Shown: piece by piece, positions 11,107-23,094 of the stretch
Numbering within the stretch: position 1 is the stretch's first letter
Layout of the letters: every line of letters begins with the position of its first letter
Assembly (NCBI RefSeq): GCF_040802235.1
Contig: NC_133174.1
Coordinates: 106,707,647 to 106,771,646 of the forward strand
Origin: Manis javanica
Taxonomy: Eukaryota > Chordata > Mammalia > Pholidota > Manidae
Direction of reading: 5' to 3'
DNA length: 64,000 bases
The notes under the pieces: generated by a model
What the model saw: only the letters and a program-made list of their open reading frames with translations
Databases searched by the model: none
Told to the model about the DNA's origin: nothing
Made by a program: the position numbers and the translations under genes

Positions 11107-11535
11107 TGTTACGGAAAATACTGAAAAAAGCCTGGACTGGATCACCGACGGAAAAACCAAGTGGCACTTGGAGGTCTTGGAGTGTTGAGGCTTTATTTCA
11201 CAAGAGCAGGCTCAGAGGGGAGTATCTCCCAAAAAGTCTGAGCCCCAAACAAAGGAAAAGGGAGCAATTTATACCTTTCTGCTTCCTTATCTGTAACATT
11301 CCGACGTGCACAGCAAGCGAGCAGGCAAGGCGGAGGGATTTTCGGGAGTGAACCTAGGGAACCAGTGCTTGGCAGAGCGGGAAATCAAGGGAGTGTTCTT
11401 GTTGTTTGTGCTGAGGAGGGGGGCAAGGTGGAGGGGAGCCACCTCATAAATTACTGTCCTTGTAGTGTTTGTGTTGAGGGGCGGGGGGCGAGACAGAGTA
11501 GAGTCACCCGCTAGCCTTGTATATCTTCTCTATTA
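11107..11535 (-). mobile_element. 3' LTR of the HERV-E-like provirus
   Basis: About 429 bp, matching 16998-17439 and, in opposite orientation, 39490-39852. In sense it begins TAATAG (TGATAG in the other copies) and ends TCCGTAACA. A G-rich polypurine tract lies at about 11536-11546. The visible differences from the 5' LTR show that it is not recent. Confidence 0.85.
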
Positions 11536-11559
11536 TTCCCCCCTCTGATGCCCCTTCAA

Positions 11560-12545
11560 ACACTTTGTTTTAGGGGGCATCATCTCCCTGGCTTATGACA
11601 GGGTCCATGAGCTGTATGGAGGAAACGTGTTCTTTGATAAAGTTAATGAGCCAGTTAAATATACAGGGTCCCACTAATAGTTTAAGGAACAGCAGAATCG
11701 CTGGCCCAGCAAGGCCAGTTAGAAGAGTTGTTAGCCATGGATTCTATTCAAACCATCCCTGGAACTAAGACTTTTTATTTTCTAACATTTTATTCCTACG
11801 CTGGATGTTTCTTCTACTTTGGCTAGATAGCTCCTAACTATGCCAGACTTATTTGCATAAAAACAACAATCTTCTTTAAGGGCTATGCATAAGCCTCCCT
11901 GTGACATGAACAGGAGGTCCAGTCCTCTACAATTTTGCAACACCACTTCAGCTAGGGAATCAATTTGATCTTGCAGCTGAATCATGGTGGTTTCAAGCTG
12001 CTCTAAATCTTGATCAGCTTCCTCTGTTAGGGCAGCGAGCCCTAAGTCTACTTTTATTAGAGCTGCTGTGCCTACTGCCACTGATTCGGCTCCACTGAGC
12101 CCTACTAGAGCAGGGATCAGTAAAGGGGCAGCCTGTTCCGCCTAGGAAATCTCACCGGGGGAAAGGAGGTAGCTCCCTTTAGGCCCACTATGCACTTGAT
12201 AACTTTTGTACAATTAAACATTACAGAGAGGTACTTTGGAAATGCAGGCTGAGACTTGAATTCAGCTAGGAGAGACAGGTAAGCACAGTAAAACAGCTTA
12301 CCGATTACCCAATAGACAATAGAAAGGGCAACTCTTTTTTGAGGAATAGTCCAGTCCAGGGGTGCAACAGCACAGAGTCCAATGCCCAGAATAGAAGACA
12401 CCACTCGACGAGAGCCAGGATCCACGGCGCACAGGTGTCTATTAGTCAGAGGGCAATCGTCGGATGCGGAGGCAGACAGGATCTGGAGGTCTGGTTGGGC
12501 CTCCCACTGATGTGCTTCCTTGTCAGGTTGACAGGCCCTTTTCAC
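11560..12545 (-). pseudogene. env: env remnant of the HERV-E-like provirus
   Basis: The frame at 11782-12081 reads a gammaretroviral transmembrane-subunit ectodomain: a heptad region, then RGLDLLF, and a CX6CC motif (C-IALKED-CC). Only TM and a scrap of upstream sequence (12117-12545) survive. Frames are broken and no furin site or membrane anchor is intact. In the family this subunit drives membrane fusion; here it cannot be made in full. Confidence 0.75.
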
Positions 12546-14720
12546 TCTGGAACGATGGACCCCTGGAGTAATACCTGCAACCTTGAGGGCAGTAGGAGTG
12601 GTTAGAACAACAATGTGGGGGCCAGTCTACTGGGGTTTGAGGGGGTCTTTTTTCCAATCTTTAACTCAGACTGAGTCCCCAGCCTGGAAGGAATGTACTG
12701 GGGTTCCTAGAGAGATTGGGGCTCTATGGTGTATTTTGTAGTTTATTTAGGGTGGCTCCCAGGGCTTGGAGCTGTTCTCTTGCTCCCTTATCTCCTATTT
12801 GGTGTAGGTTCCCTGAGAGGCTTCCTAGGCATGGGGGAGGGTGTATATATACTAATTCAAAAAGGAAAAAAATCCTTGAGTTTCAGGTGTGCAGCGCATG
12901 CAGGAGAGCCAGGGGCAATAAATCTAGCTATGGGAGGCCAGTTTCTTGGCAAAACTTAGCTAGGGTTCTTTTGATGGTGGATTCATTCGCTCTGCTTTCC
13001 CTGAACTCTTTGGGCTGTACGCAGTGTGAAGTTTCCAGGTAATAATGAGGAATTTAGTCAACATTTGCACTACATCTGCTACAAAGGCAAGCCCATTGTC
13101 ACTATGGATTGTGGACAGTAGGCCAAACCAGGGCACAATTTCCCTCAGGAGAACTTTGTCTACTTCCCGGCTCTGTTCTGTTCTGGTTGGGAAGGCTTCG
13201 ACCCAGCCAGAGTATGTACACACTGTTATTAGGAGGTATCTAAGTCCCCTGCTTGGTTGGACATCTGTGAAGTCTATCTCAAGGTCTTCAAAGGGTGCAA
13301 CTCCCGTTCTTTGGACACCAGCTGGGAGTCGGCATGCAGATCAAGCATTATTTCTGGCACAAGTTACACACTGTCTACTCACTGCTCGGCATAGTGCTGG
13401 CAACTGGCTGATGTAGTATTGCTTTTTGAGGAGCGCCTCCAGTGCAGGTTTTCCCAGGTGGGTGAGCTCGTGGTACTTGCTGACTAGTTGCCTCCCCGTT
13501 GCAGTTGGGACAAAGATACGTCTGTCTGGCAACATCCACCATCAGTTTTCAGTTAAAGTGGCTTCTTCAGTTATGGCCCAATCTTTCTCCTTTTCAGTGT
13601 ACCTGGGTGGAGGGGCCTCTACCGGGGGTGTTAGGGCCATAGTGAGGGAAGGAGCTCTCCCTGCCTCCTTACTGGCTGCTGCTTTGGCAGCTTCATCTGC
13701 CATCCAATTCCCCTGTGCTATAGGGTTGTTTTCCTTTTGATGTTCTTTGCAATGCAGAATTGCTACCTTTATTAGGTAGCAAAGAGATTGAAGGGCCTTT
13801 TCATATCTGTCAGGCCTAGGGCTGGTGCCTGTTCTGAAGCAGTTTTTATTTCCAGGAAGGTGGCTCTTATCTCTTTTGTCCAGACAGGGGCTTTCAGTCT
13901 GGCCCCCCCAGGAGGTGGCAGAGGGGCCTTGCCATTGCTGAGAATCTGGGAATCCAGATTTTTGCAGAACCCGGCGGCCCCTAGGAATTCTCACATGTCC
14001 CCCCCTCATCCTGGACTGGGGCAAGGAGTTAACGACTTTTCTCTTCTCTGGCCTTAGTACCCTTTCTCCTTGGGTGAGGAGGAAGCCTAAGTACCGGACT
14101 TGCTGTTGGCAGATTTGTGCCTTTTTTTATGAGGCTCGGTATCCTGAGTCCAACAGGAGTTGCAGGAGGGCCTTTGTGCCTTTTGCACAATTTTCCTGGG
14201 TGTCACTGGCAAAGAGGAGGTGATCTACGTACCGCAGGAGGGTGCAGCATGTGGCATCTCTCAGAAAGCTGGCAAGGTCTGCAGCCAATGCCACTCCAAA
14301 GAGAGTGGGTGAGTTCTTGAACTCTTGTGGAAACCACATCCATGTTAACTGCATCAAGTTAACTGCATCTGCCGCCCGCTATACAGTTCAGTCCATTCAA
14401 AGGCAAATAAGAGCTGGCTTTGCGGGGCCAGCCAGAGGTGGAGAAAGGTATCTTTAAGTCTGGGCAAGTGAACTATTTGTTAGGCTCTGGGATCTGGTTG
14501 AGGAGGGTGTATGGGTTTGGATCCACTAGGTGTAAAGAAACAGTCACTCTATTAATGGCTCGCAGGTCTTGAACAGGCTGGCACTCTCCTCCTGGCCTTT
14601 TGACTGGTAGAAGCGGGGTGTTCCAGGGCGACTGACACTCGATTAGAATGCCTGCCTCTCTGAGTCTGATTAGGTGTTCCTGGATGCGTGCTCTCGCCTC
14701 TTGTGAGAGGGGAGACTGCC
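12530..14720 (-). pseudogene. pol: pol remnant of the HERV-E-like provirus
   Basis: Pieces lie in gene order on the minus strand. Reverse transcriptase spans about 14127-14720, with the catalytic box altered to YVDH in place of YVDD. RNase H lies at about 13542-14024. The integrase zinc domain with its HHCC spacing is at 13341-13535. The integrase core (HSDNG motif) is at 12960-13223, and the C-terminal domain ends near 12530. The pieces sit in different frames with stops between, so this is a pseudogene. The YVDH change removes a metal-binding aspartate. Confidence 0.8.
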
Positions 14721-14969
14721 GTTGTCTTTGTGGCTCCGAGGATAGTTGCAGTCTTTTTCACTGAAGGGGGCTACAGAGAGGGTGACCACAGAGTATTCTG
14801 CCCCTGTGTTAACTATAAAAGTTATGTTTTGGCCCCCCACTTTCATTCTGACCGTGGGCTCATGGGGGCCGAGTGTGAGAGAGCCCAGTCCTTGTCAATC
14901 TAAGTCTGCTCCTGCCAGGCCAGTGAGCCTTTCCCCATGGGGCTCTTCCTGGCAGCGACTGAGCCTCGG

Positions 14970-16332
14970 GGCTTTGCCTCAGTTGGGGCATTCATTCTTC
15001 CAATGCCCCTTTTTTTACAGTAAGCACACTGGTCCCTGGCTAGGGGGTCCTGGGCTTCCCCCCTCTAGGTGGCTGGCTTCTCTCTGCCTTCTGCCCATCT
15101 CTCTCTTTCAGGGCAGCTGCCAGCTCTGTCGGTCTGAACTTCTCTGTTTAGATATATTTTGTTGGCAATTCCAGTCATCCCAGCAAAGCCCTCAAGCTTT
15201 TGGAGCTTTTGTCTGATGTCTGGGGCAGCTTGGGCTATGAATGCAGTGTTTACTATCTGCTGGCTCCCTGGTGATTCAGGGTCAAAAGAGGTGTAGATGT
15301 GATAATTTTCACACAGTCTCTCATAATAGTGTCCAGGAGACTCTCTGGCTGTTGAGTGACTGAAAAAACTTTAGTCATGTTCATAGGCTTTTTGGACCCA
15401 GCTTTGATCCCCTGGAGGAGGGCATCCTGATATTGGTGGATCTGTCCCTCAGGGGTGGTGAAGTTCCTCAGGGGTGGTGAAGTCCCTCTTGGGGTGCTCC
15501 TCAGGGACAGCAATTTCAGCCTATGCACCCCAACCAAGGAACCCAGCTGCCTCCTCTCTTCCATTGTGAACAGGGTGTGGAGAAGCTGTTGACAGTTTTT
15601 CTTTAGGTTGGCTGATGGATTTGGAAGAGGGATTACATAAGATCAACCAGGGCTTGCTGACTTTTCTGGCAGGGTTTCAGTTCTGGAGAAGGGCTGATAG
15701 TAAAACATAGACTGGCTGGGCTGGATGGTCCCATACTTATTATGTCTTTCAGGCCCTGCATCTCTTGCACTGGCATCTGAAGGGCACCTGCTCCCAGCTG
15801 AGGGTGCAGTCTGGCTGCTGGTCCGGTGGGGAGTGGATTCACTGGTTCTGTAGTTGGCAGGGAGGCTGACGGCGGTGGGGTATCAGGGACCAGGGGCTGG
15901 GTGCTGACGGCCTTGGGGGAGCATAAGGTGGGGGCAATATGAGCTCTTCCTCTGAGTCACCAGTAAAAATTTGTAGAGGCTCAGGCTTCTGTTGATTCTT
16001 TGCAGGTTTCTTTGTTGAGGCAACTAAGACCCTACTCTGTCCTTGCCTGTTGCAAGTGAATCGCTCCGAAGGGGGAAGAGTCTGGGCAGCTTCTAACCAG
16101 GAGTTAAAGTATGGGAACTGATTAGGATGACCTGCATCTCTAGGGATGACCTGCCAGGCTCAGCGGATTGTTGGACATGTAGGGTTCCTTCTGGAGGCCA
16201 CCCTACACTAAAGGTGGGCAATACAGATTCACACAGGGTTTTCAACCTGCCAGGAGTTAATTTTACTCTGTTGTTTTCTGAATTCTTGATCATAGGGTCA
16301 AGGACTGTGGGTTTACTATGTCCTGACCCCAT
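14970..16332 (-). pseudogene. gag: gag remnant of the HERV-E-like provirus
   Basis: Begins at an ATG (16330-16332) followed by a Gly, as expected for a myristoylated gammaretroviral matrix, and contains the matrix-type GWPPEG motif. Capsid pieces lie at 15253-15842. A nucleocapsid CCHC zinc knuckle (CAYCKK..GHWKNEC) is readable at about 14984-15035. Reading frames change several times. Confidence 0.75.
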
Positions 16333-16977
16333 GACATGTCTGTGGACGGTGCTGTGACAACAGACAAGGGAGGGGTGCCTCCTGTAGAGAGGAAACCAGT
16401 CAGATCCCCGTCCGTTCATGCTCCTCTCAGAGACTTCAGCCAGCCTTGGCTAAGGTGCACCTGTATAAGTCCCAGGCCAGGTCAGCCGAAGCTGAATCAC
16501 GGATATGCTGTGACGGCTGACCGTGAAAGCAAATGAGGGCCCCCGCTGATTCCATAGCTCAGGCTGTGGAATCACAGATTCAGTGCAGACTGAATGACTT
16601 TAGCCACCCTGCACACTCACTCACGCACACACACACCCAGACAGACCAGAGTTTAAACATTCCCCCCCTGGGAATGTCTACCTGTGAGACTTCTAAGAAG
16701 TCTCTGGGAGGTGATCAGGCTCCCCTTCCACCCCAATGGGTGGGACTGGCTGGGTCAGGTGCCCTGGGGCCTTACCAGATTCAGTGTCAGAACCAGGTCC
16801 TCACCTGCCAAGCCTCCTTGAGTCCGGCGGGAAGTGGAGCGGGGCAGGCCCAGGGCGACCAGGGGGGAGACTGCCGAAAGATCCGGCAGGGCACACCTTC
16901 TCCTTTGCGATCTCCTGTTCCATCACCACCCTGTGTTGCCCCAAACCGGTGGCAACAATGAGCCAGCACGGTTGGGT

Positions 16978-16995
16978 TTCCCGGTCAGGGAACCA
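16978..16995 (-). other. primer-binding site, tRNA-Glu
   Basis: On the minus strand the 18 bases TGGTTCCCTGACCGGGAA begin two bases inside the 5' LTR and complement the 3' end of mammalian tRNA-Glu, the primer type of the HERV-E group. Confidence 0.85.
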
Positions 16996-16997
16996 AA

Positions 16998-17439
16998 TGT
17001 TATGGAAAATACTGAAAAAAGCCTGGACTGGATCACCGATGGAAAAACCAAGTGGCACTCGGGGGTCTTGGAGTGTTGAGGCTTTATTTCACACCAGCAG
17101 GCTCAGAGGGGAGTAACCTCCCAAGGTCTGAGCACTGAACAAAGGAAAAGGGAGCAATTTATATCTTTCTGCTTCCTTATCTGTAACATTCCTACGGGCA
17201 CAGCAAGTGAGCAGGCAAGGGGGGAGGGAGTTTAGGGAGTGAACCTTGGGAACCAGTCCGGTCCTCGGCAGAGTGGGAAACCAAGGGAGTGTTTTTTTTA
17301 TTTGTGTTGAGGAGGGGGGCGAGGCAGAGGGGAACCACCTGGTAAATTACTGTCCTTGTAGTGTTTGTGTTGAGGAGGTGGGACAAGACAGAGTGGAGTC
17401 ACCCGCTAGGTTGCTGTCCTTGTAAAATCTTCCCTATCA
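16998..17439 (-). mobile_element. 5' LTR of the HERV-E-like provirus
   Basis: About 442 bp, from TGATAGGGAAGAT (sense start, at 17439) to TCCATAACA (sense end, 16998). TGAG follows at 17440-17443. Confidence 0.85.
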
Positions 17440-17443
17440 TGAG

Positions 17444-17798
17444 GACAACTACAGGGAAAGAGATGGTTCCCTCCTTCCTTCCTTTCTACTCCCTTCCGCC
17501 CTCCTCTTTTAGTTCATTTATTCATTCTGTTAGAAAACCTTTATCAAATACTCAACTTTGTACAGGCACTGGACTAGGCTCTAGGGATATAGAGATGAGA
17601 AGTACCTGCCCTCAGGAAGCTCACAGTTTACCGCAGACAGACAAATCACATGAGAGTCGGGCATTAATTGATGCATGTACTGAATGCTGTAAGATCATCA
17701 GGGAACAACTGGATAACTCTGCTTGGGGACATGGGTGGTGACATAAAGGTGGTGATAGTTGGGGTCAGGCCTTCAGGGATGAGTAAGAGTCTTCCAGG
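17444..17798. other. intergenic with an old repeat piece
   Basis: The part around 17520-17660 resembles the start of the unnamed repeat also seen at 7195 and 43175 (AGGCACTGGACTAGGCTC). No gene. Confidence 0.4.
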
Positions 17799-18578
17799 TG
17801 ATGCTGGAGTTCTTGTTCATGAAGCTTCACAAACACTCAAGGTAGGAGAGCAAGGTACAGACTTCTATTTAGAGATAAAGTGAAAGGACAGAGCTCCTGG
17901 GAACAGAGAGTCCGTAGTGATGCGTTGTCTAGGGGGTTTTATAGGCAATTGAGGATTTTTGAGAACATGAAAAAAAGCTTAGGGATGTGGGCTTATTAAG
18001 TGGTCCCAGAATATTTAGAATTAACTGAACACAAGTAACTTCCTGCTCTGATGATTTCTCTCTGAGATACCAGCATCTTGGTCTGGGAGCATATGAAACA
18101 AGGCCACTGGCTCAGCCCCCAAGGTGGGCTGAGGTATTGTTTGCTAAAGAGTAAGTTAAGAATTTCTAATGTCTTAACTTCTTGGGTATTAAAATGCAAT
18201 CTTATCTTTAAGGCGGAATCCTTCTTGCCTTTTACTGTGTTGTTTATGGCTGGGCTTGCATGCTAAATTAGTTTGCCCAGTTTGCAAAATCACTTTATCA
18301 GATCTGAGGGAAGAAAGACAGCACAAAGGCCTGGGCCTTTTAGCATGTTAAAGTGAATCTTACACATGATTATAAATGATTAGTATAATATACTCTTCTT
18401 TATCTGGGGTATATTAAGTGATCTCACTGAAGAATTACTCTAGAGCTGAATGTTTAACACAGAGTTTTAGTAGGGGGTTTCCTTGCATGTAGTTACATTG
18501 CTCTGACTGCAAATATCTTGCCTTGCTTTTTCCGGAGGCCCTCGCCTTACTCTGACTACACCCACGGTCCCTGTCTCA
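17799..18578 (-). mobile_element. LTR of family X, copy 1
   Basis: About 780 bp. In sense it starts TGAGACAGGGACC and ends in AAGAACTCCAGCATCA. It is homologous to 19197-20071 (opposite strand) and 22288-23090. No matching short duplication is seen at its own ends (CAGG left, CCAC right). Confidence 0.8.
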
Positions 18579-18739
18579 CCACTACAGAAAGTTATTTAAG
18601 AATTTCAAGATGGTCACAGGAGAGCATTAGATTAAGCCCAGGGTCCTGTCTGGCTGCAAAGATTGCATACCCATGAAACATGAGTGGTCCAAGGTCATCT
18701 GCAGCCTTCTTCCCTGCTGTCAAATCCTGGGTGAGTTCA

Positions 18740-19196
18740 GAGTCTTCATCTTACTGAGCCTCTCAGTGGCATTTGACATAATCAATCACTCTGTCCTCCT
18801 TTCAACCCTTGCTTCCCTTGGCTTCTAGGACACCAAGCTGTCCTGGTTTTTCTTTGATCTCACTGGCCAGTCAGTCCTCAGTGCCTTCTGAGGGTTCCTC
18901 CTCCCTCCATCCTCTAGAGTTTGGAAGTTGAAGAGCCCAGGGGCTCTGGCCTTAGACTACCTCTCTGTGCACTCACTCCCTTGAGGATTTTACCTGTTCT
19001 TGGGTCTTTAAAGGTCCCCTCTACACAGACATCTATTGCTCTGAACCCTCCTCTAAGATCTAGACCAACTGATCCACCTGCGTCCTTGACAGTTCTCAGG
19101 CCTAATAGGCCTCTCACACTTGGCACATCCAAACTGAAGTCTTCCTGAGCTTCCCTCCAGTCTCCTCCGCACCACTTAGTGGCATCTCCATCCTTC
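18740..19196 (+). mobile_element. L2 LINE fragment
   Basis: Carries the L2 ORF2 text that encodes the FD.INHS motif of its reverse transcriptase region (CATTTGACATAATCAATCAC) and the CTTGGCTTCTAGGACACC sentence. It is interrupted by the LTR that follows. Confidence 0.7.
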
Positions 19197-20071
19197 TGAG
19201 ACAGGGACCATGGGTGTCGTCAGAGTAGGGTGAGGGCATCTGGAGAAAAAGCAGAGCAAGATAATTACAGTCAGAACAATGTAGCAATGTGCAAAGAAGT
19301 CCCTATTGAAACTCTGTGATAAGCATTACACAAAGTCAGAGTCACACTAGTTCTCTAGGGTAAAGATACCAGACTAGGAATATAGACATCTTCAGTGAGA
19401 TCAGTTAAAACTCATAAGGCCAGCAGCAACTTGGCCCGGAATGTTTGAGTGTTCTCCAGATAAAGAGAAGTGTCTCAGCATAACCTGTGACTTCACTATA
19501 TCAATTTAAATCATGACATGTAAAATTTACCTTAGCCTGCTAAAAGGCCCAGCTTATTTTAACCATACCTATGTACTATATTTCCTTCTCTGATCCTAAC
19601 CAAGTAATCTGCAACCTAGGAAAAAGACTAATTTAGTAAGTAAGCCCAACTATAAACAGCCCAAGAAGTTAAGAAGTAAAATTCTTAACTTACTTCAGCA
19701 AACGGGCAATAACCCAGCCCAGCTTGGGGACAGGGTAGGCGGTCTTAATTGACATACTCCCAGAGGGAAACTGCTATCTTGAGAACGAATCAGAGCATAA
19801 AATTTCTTCTATTACTCATCAAGAATGAGCATTCTGGGACCACTGAACAAGTCTGCACCCCTAACCCTTTACCCTCATTCCTGAAAATCCTCAACCGCGC
19901 ACAAAATCCCTAGACAATGAGCCAACCACGGACTCTCTTGTCCCCTCCTGGCATGAGCTGGGAGCTCTGTCCTCTCACTTTATCTCTAAATAAAAGCCTG
20001 TACCTTGCTCTCCTACCTTGAGTGTTTGTGAAGCTCATTCTTCGGCTTCATGAACAAGAACCCTGGTATCA
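19197..20071 (+). mobile_element. LTR of family X, copy 2 (inverted relative to copies 1 and 3)
   Basis: About 875 bp, starting TGAGACAGGGACC and ending CCCTGGTATCA, with AATAAAAG near 19990. It forms a large inverted repeat with copy 1. Confidence 0.8.
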
Positions 20072-20084
20072 GTGGGTTGAAGAA

Positions 20085-20512
20085 TGGCCCCTCTCTCAAA
20101 AGATATGTCCACCCAAAATATAATCTTACTAGGATAAAGGGTCTTTGCAGGAGTCAGTGAGGTAAAGATCTTGAGAGGACATCATGCTGGATGAGAGTGA
20201 GCCCTAAATCCAAGGCCGGACATCCTTACAATAGAAAGGTGGGGAAAAGACACACAGAGAAGGTGATGTGAAGATGGAGGCAGAGACTGGAGTGACATAG
20301 CCACAAGCCAAGGAAAGCCAAGGATTGCCTACAGCCATTGAAAGGTAGGAGAGAAGCGTGGAACAGATTGACTTTTAGAGCCTCCAGAAGGAACCACCCA
20401 CTGACCCTTTGATTGCAGACTTCCAGCCTCCAGAGCTGTGAGAGAAAAAATTCCTGTTGTTTTAAGCCACCCAGTTTGTGGTAACTTGTTATGATAACTC
20501 AAGGAAACAAAC
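20085..20512 (+). mobile_element. MLT1-type MaLR LTR
   Basis: Follows the MLT1 order: a TGTCCACCCAAAAT start region, AAGCCAAGGAAAGCCAAGGA, CCTCCAGAGCTGTGAGAG and the GTTTTAAGCCACCCAGTTTG end. Confidence 0.8.
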
Positions 20513-22283
20513 ACTTTTGAATGAGGGGGCCCATGTCTTCACTTTGCCCTGAGCCCTGCAAACTATGTAGCCAGGCTTGCCTTGACCAGCATGGATCCCG
20601 AGCCTTGATGGGGGGGTAAACTTCAACAGAATGCGTTCAAGAGACAATGGGAGGTGAGGAAGTAGAAGCTGCCAGTAAAGACAGCTTGAATTCCACTGTC
20701 CTGCTGCAAAGGAGGGAACAGAAATGGGGTGGTGGGTAAATGGGGATATTGGGTCAAGAGGGTTGTGGATTTTTTAAAGAGAGGGAAACATTACAGTATG
20801 CCTGAAAGTGGATGGCAATACTCCACTGTGGGGTTAGTGATGCAGGAATAGGAGGGAACACTTAGTCTAGCAATGTCCCTTGAGTACTTCTGAGAACTGA
20901 TGGCAAATTTTATCTGTTTCCACCCCAGAACAGCCTTTCGTGTCTTAGTTGAAATGCTGCACCCACACGACACAGCAGCAGCTCCTCTCAGCACCAGTAT
21001 GCTTACCAAGAGTGTTCATCGCCATGATCCCATTTGATCTTCATGAAAGGCCTGGGAGGTAATAAAGTAATTCCTTTCATGTCCATTTTTCAGATGAGAA
21101 AATAAAGGCTCAGAGAGGTTAAGCAATCACCCAAAGTCACATAGCCAGGAACAGGCAGACCAAGGACTGCACTCACAGTAAAGTCTTGCCTTCTTTCCTT
21201 GGCTGCCCATTTTAGCCAGTTTTCAAAGTGCCAGGAGTAGGAGTAGCCAATTCCTGAAGCATGGCCACTCGTGAGTGTGGAAACCAGTGTTTCTATGGGG
21301 AGCGGTGGCTGCTTCTCTCACAACAGTAATCCAGGCCAACCCCTGGCAAGATTCCCTCCCCAGAGTTGGCTCCAAAGTCAGCCAGCTGGCAGCCAGCCAG
21401 GCTCACAGGAAGGACCCACTTGGAGCCAAGAGCCCCATGAAGGGCACTGCAAGGACATGAGGTCCAAAAAGCTAGGGCACCTGCCCCAGAGAAGGCAATG
21501 GCTCTGGGGGATACAGAAGCCACAGGCAAGGGCTGCCTCAGGAAGCACTAGAATCCTCCTGTGCACACTGAGCAGGGGCCCACAAAGGCGGTAGAGGGGA
21601 GAGTGCCAGGGGCAGTGGCTGTCCAGTTGAAGCTGTATGGGGAGGCTGTAACAGTTGGAGGTGCTGGTTGAAGGAGGGAAAGATAAGCTGAGCTGAGTGG
21701 TGAAGTGGGTATGAGGACAATCTAGGCTCTGGAGAAAACAGCACATGAACCCTCTTTTGTGACAATGGACTGAGCAGAGAAATGTCACTTTAGGGCCTGG
21801 AAATGGCCAGGGAGGCACAATAGTGATTCCTGAATCAGCTTCCTCATCACTTGAGAGCTAGGGCTGCAGGGCAAGGTGGCCAGACTTGTGCCGCCTCAAC
21901 AACGTGGTGACAAATAGATGGGGCACTCTGTTTCACCACCAAACTCAAGACGAGGAGCCCTGAAGTCCTACCTCTATCTGTGGAGTTGCTGAGTGGCCCA
22001 GATGCTTCAGGGGGCCAGATGATGGGTGGAGCCTGCAGCTGCCTTTTGGGGCACCTGCTGCACCACATCAGGCAGGAATCAAGGGGACAGGGGACGGCTG
22101 GATACTTCTTTCTGGATGAGAGCTGAAGAAAGCAAGCTCTAGGGAGAAGACAAAGGTACAACCAGGAAGGCCAACCAGGAAGGTCACAGCCAAATCAAGA
22201 TCATAGCAAACCAAACCAAATCCAGCTCCCATTAACTGAGGTTTACTACACACCAGGCATTGTGCTGTATGCTGTCTTTGGAA
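20513..22283. other. intergenic with a MIR and an unnamed repeat
   Basis: A MIR lies at about 21000-21180 (AGATGAGAAAATAAAGGCTC). The stretch 21655-21840 matches 39853-40080 (GAAAACAGCACATG, GAGCAGAGAAATGTCACTT). Open frames here, including a minus-strand one of 146 codons at 21378-21818, show no domain. Confidence 0.45.
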
Positions 22284-22287
22284 CAGT

Positions 22288-23090
22288 TGATGCCGGGGTT
22301 CTTGTTTGCAGAGCCGAAGAATGAGCTTCACAAACAGTCAAGGTAGGAGAGCAAGGTACAGGATTTTATTTAGAGATAAAGTGAAAGGACAGAGCTCCCG
22401 GCTCACGCCAGGAGGGGACAAGAGAGTCTGTAGTGGTGCGTTGTTTAGGGGGTTTTATAGGCAGTTGAGGATTTTTCGAGAACATGAAAAAACTTAGGGG
22501 TGGGGACTTGTTAAGTGGTCCCTGAATATTAAAAATTAACTTAACTGTAAGGAATTTCCTGCCTTGATTTCTCTCAAGGGGCACTGGCGCCTTGGTCTGG
22601 GAGCATATCAAAAGGCTGCCTGCCCAGCCCCCAAGGTGGGCTGAGGTATTGTCTACTTACTAAAGAATCTTGCCTCTTGAACTTCCTGGGTGTTAAAATG
22701 CAATCTTATCTTTAAGATGGAATTCTTCCTGCCTTTTACCATGCCGTCTACAGCTGGGTCTGCATGCTAGGTTAGTTGCTCAGTTTGCAGAATTACCTCA
22801 TCAGATCTGAAGGAGGAAAGACAGCACATAGGCCTGGGCCTTTTAGTATGCTAAAGTGAGTCTTACATGGTTACAAATGATTAGCATAATTAAACATGTG
22901 CTACTCTTCTTTATCTGGGGAACATTAACTGATCTCACTGAAGAATGATTCTAGAGCCCAATGTTTAACATAGAGTTTTAGCAGCGGGGGTTTCCTTGCA
23001 TGTAGTTACATTGCTCTGACTGCAGATATCCTGCCCTCTTCCTCCAGAGGCCTTCACTCTATTCTGACTACATCTATGGTCCCTGTCTCA
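22288..23090 (-). mobile_element. solo LTR of family X, copy 3
   Basis: 803 bp flanked by the 4-bp duplication CAGT (22284-22287 and 23091-23094), so it is a clean solo LTR left by LTR-LTR recombination. A 4-bp duplication fits a gamma-type (class I) integrase. Confidence 0.85.
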
Positions 23091-23094
23091 CAGT

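Larger units (their letters stand above)
11107..17439 (-). mobile_element. HERV-E-like (class I) provirus, defective
   Basis: A complete but decayed provirus on the minus strand. It has LTRs at both ends, gag-pol-env remnants in the right order, a tRNA-Glu primer site and a 4-bp TGAG target duplication (11103-11106, 17440-17443). The primer site and gamma-type proteins point to a HERV-E-like family. All three genes are broken by stops, frameshifts and deletions. The internal region (about 5.5 kb) is shorter than a full gammaretroviral interior, so deletions are likely. Confidence 0.85.

Noticed and set aside
21378-21818. 146-codon minus-strand frame
   Set aside because: No recognisable domain and it overlaps repeat DNA shared with 39857-40080.
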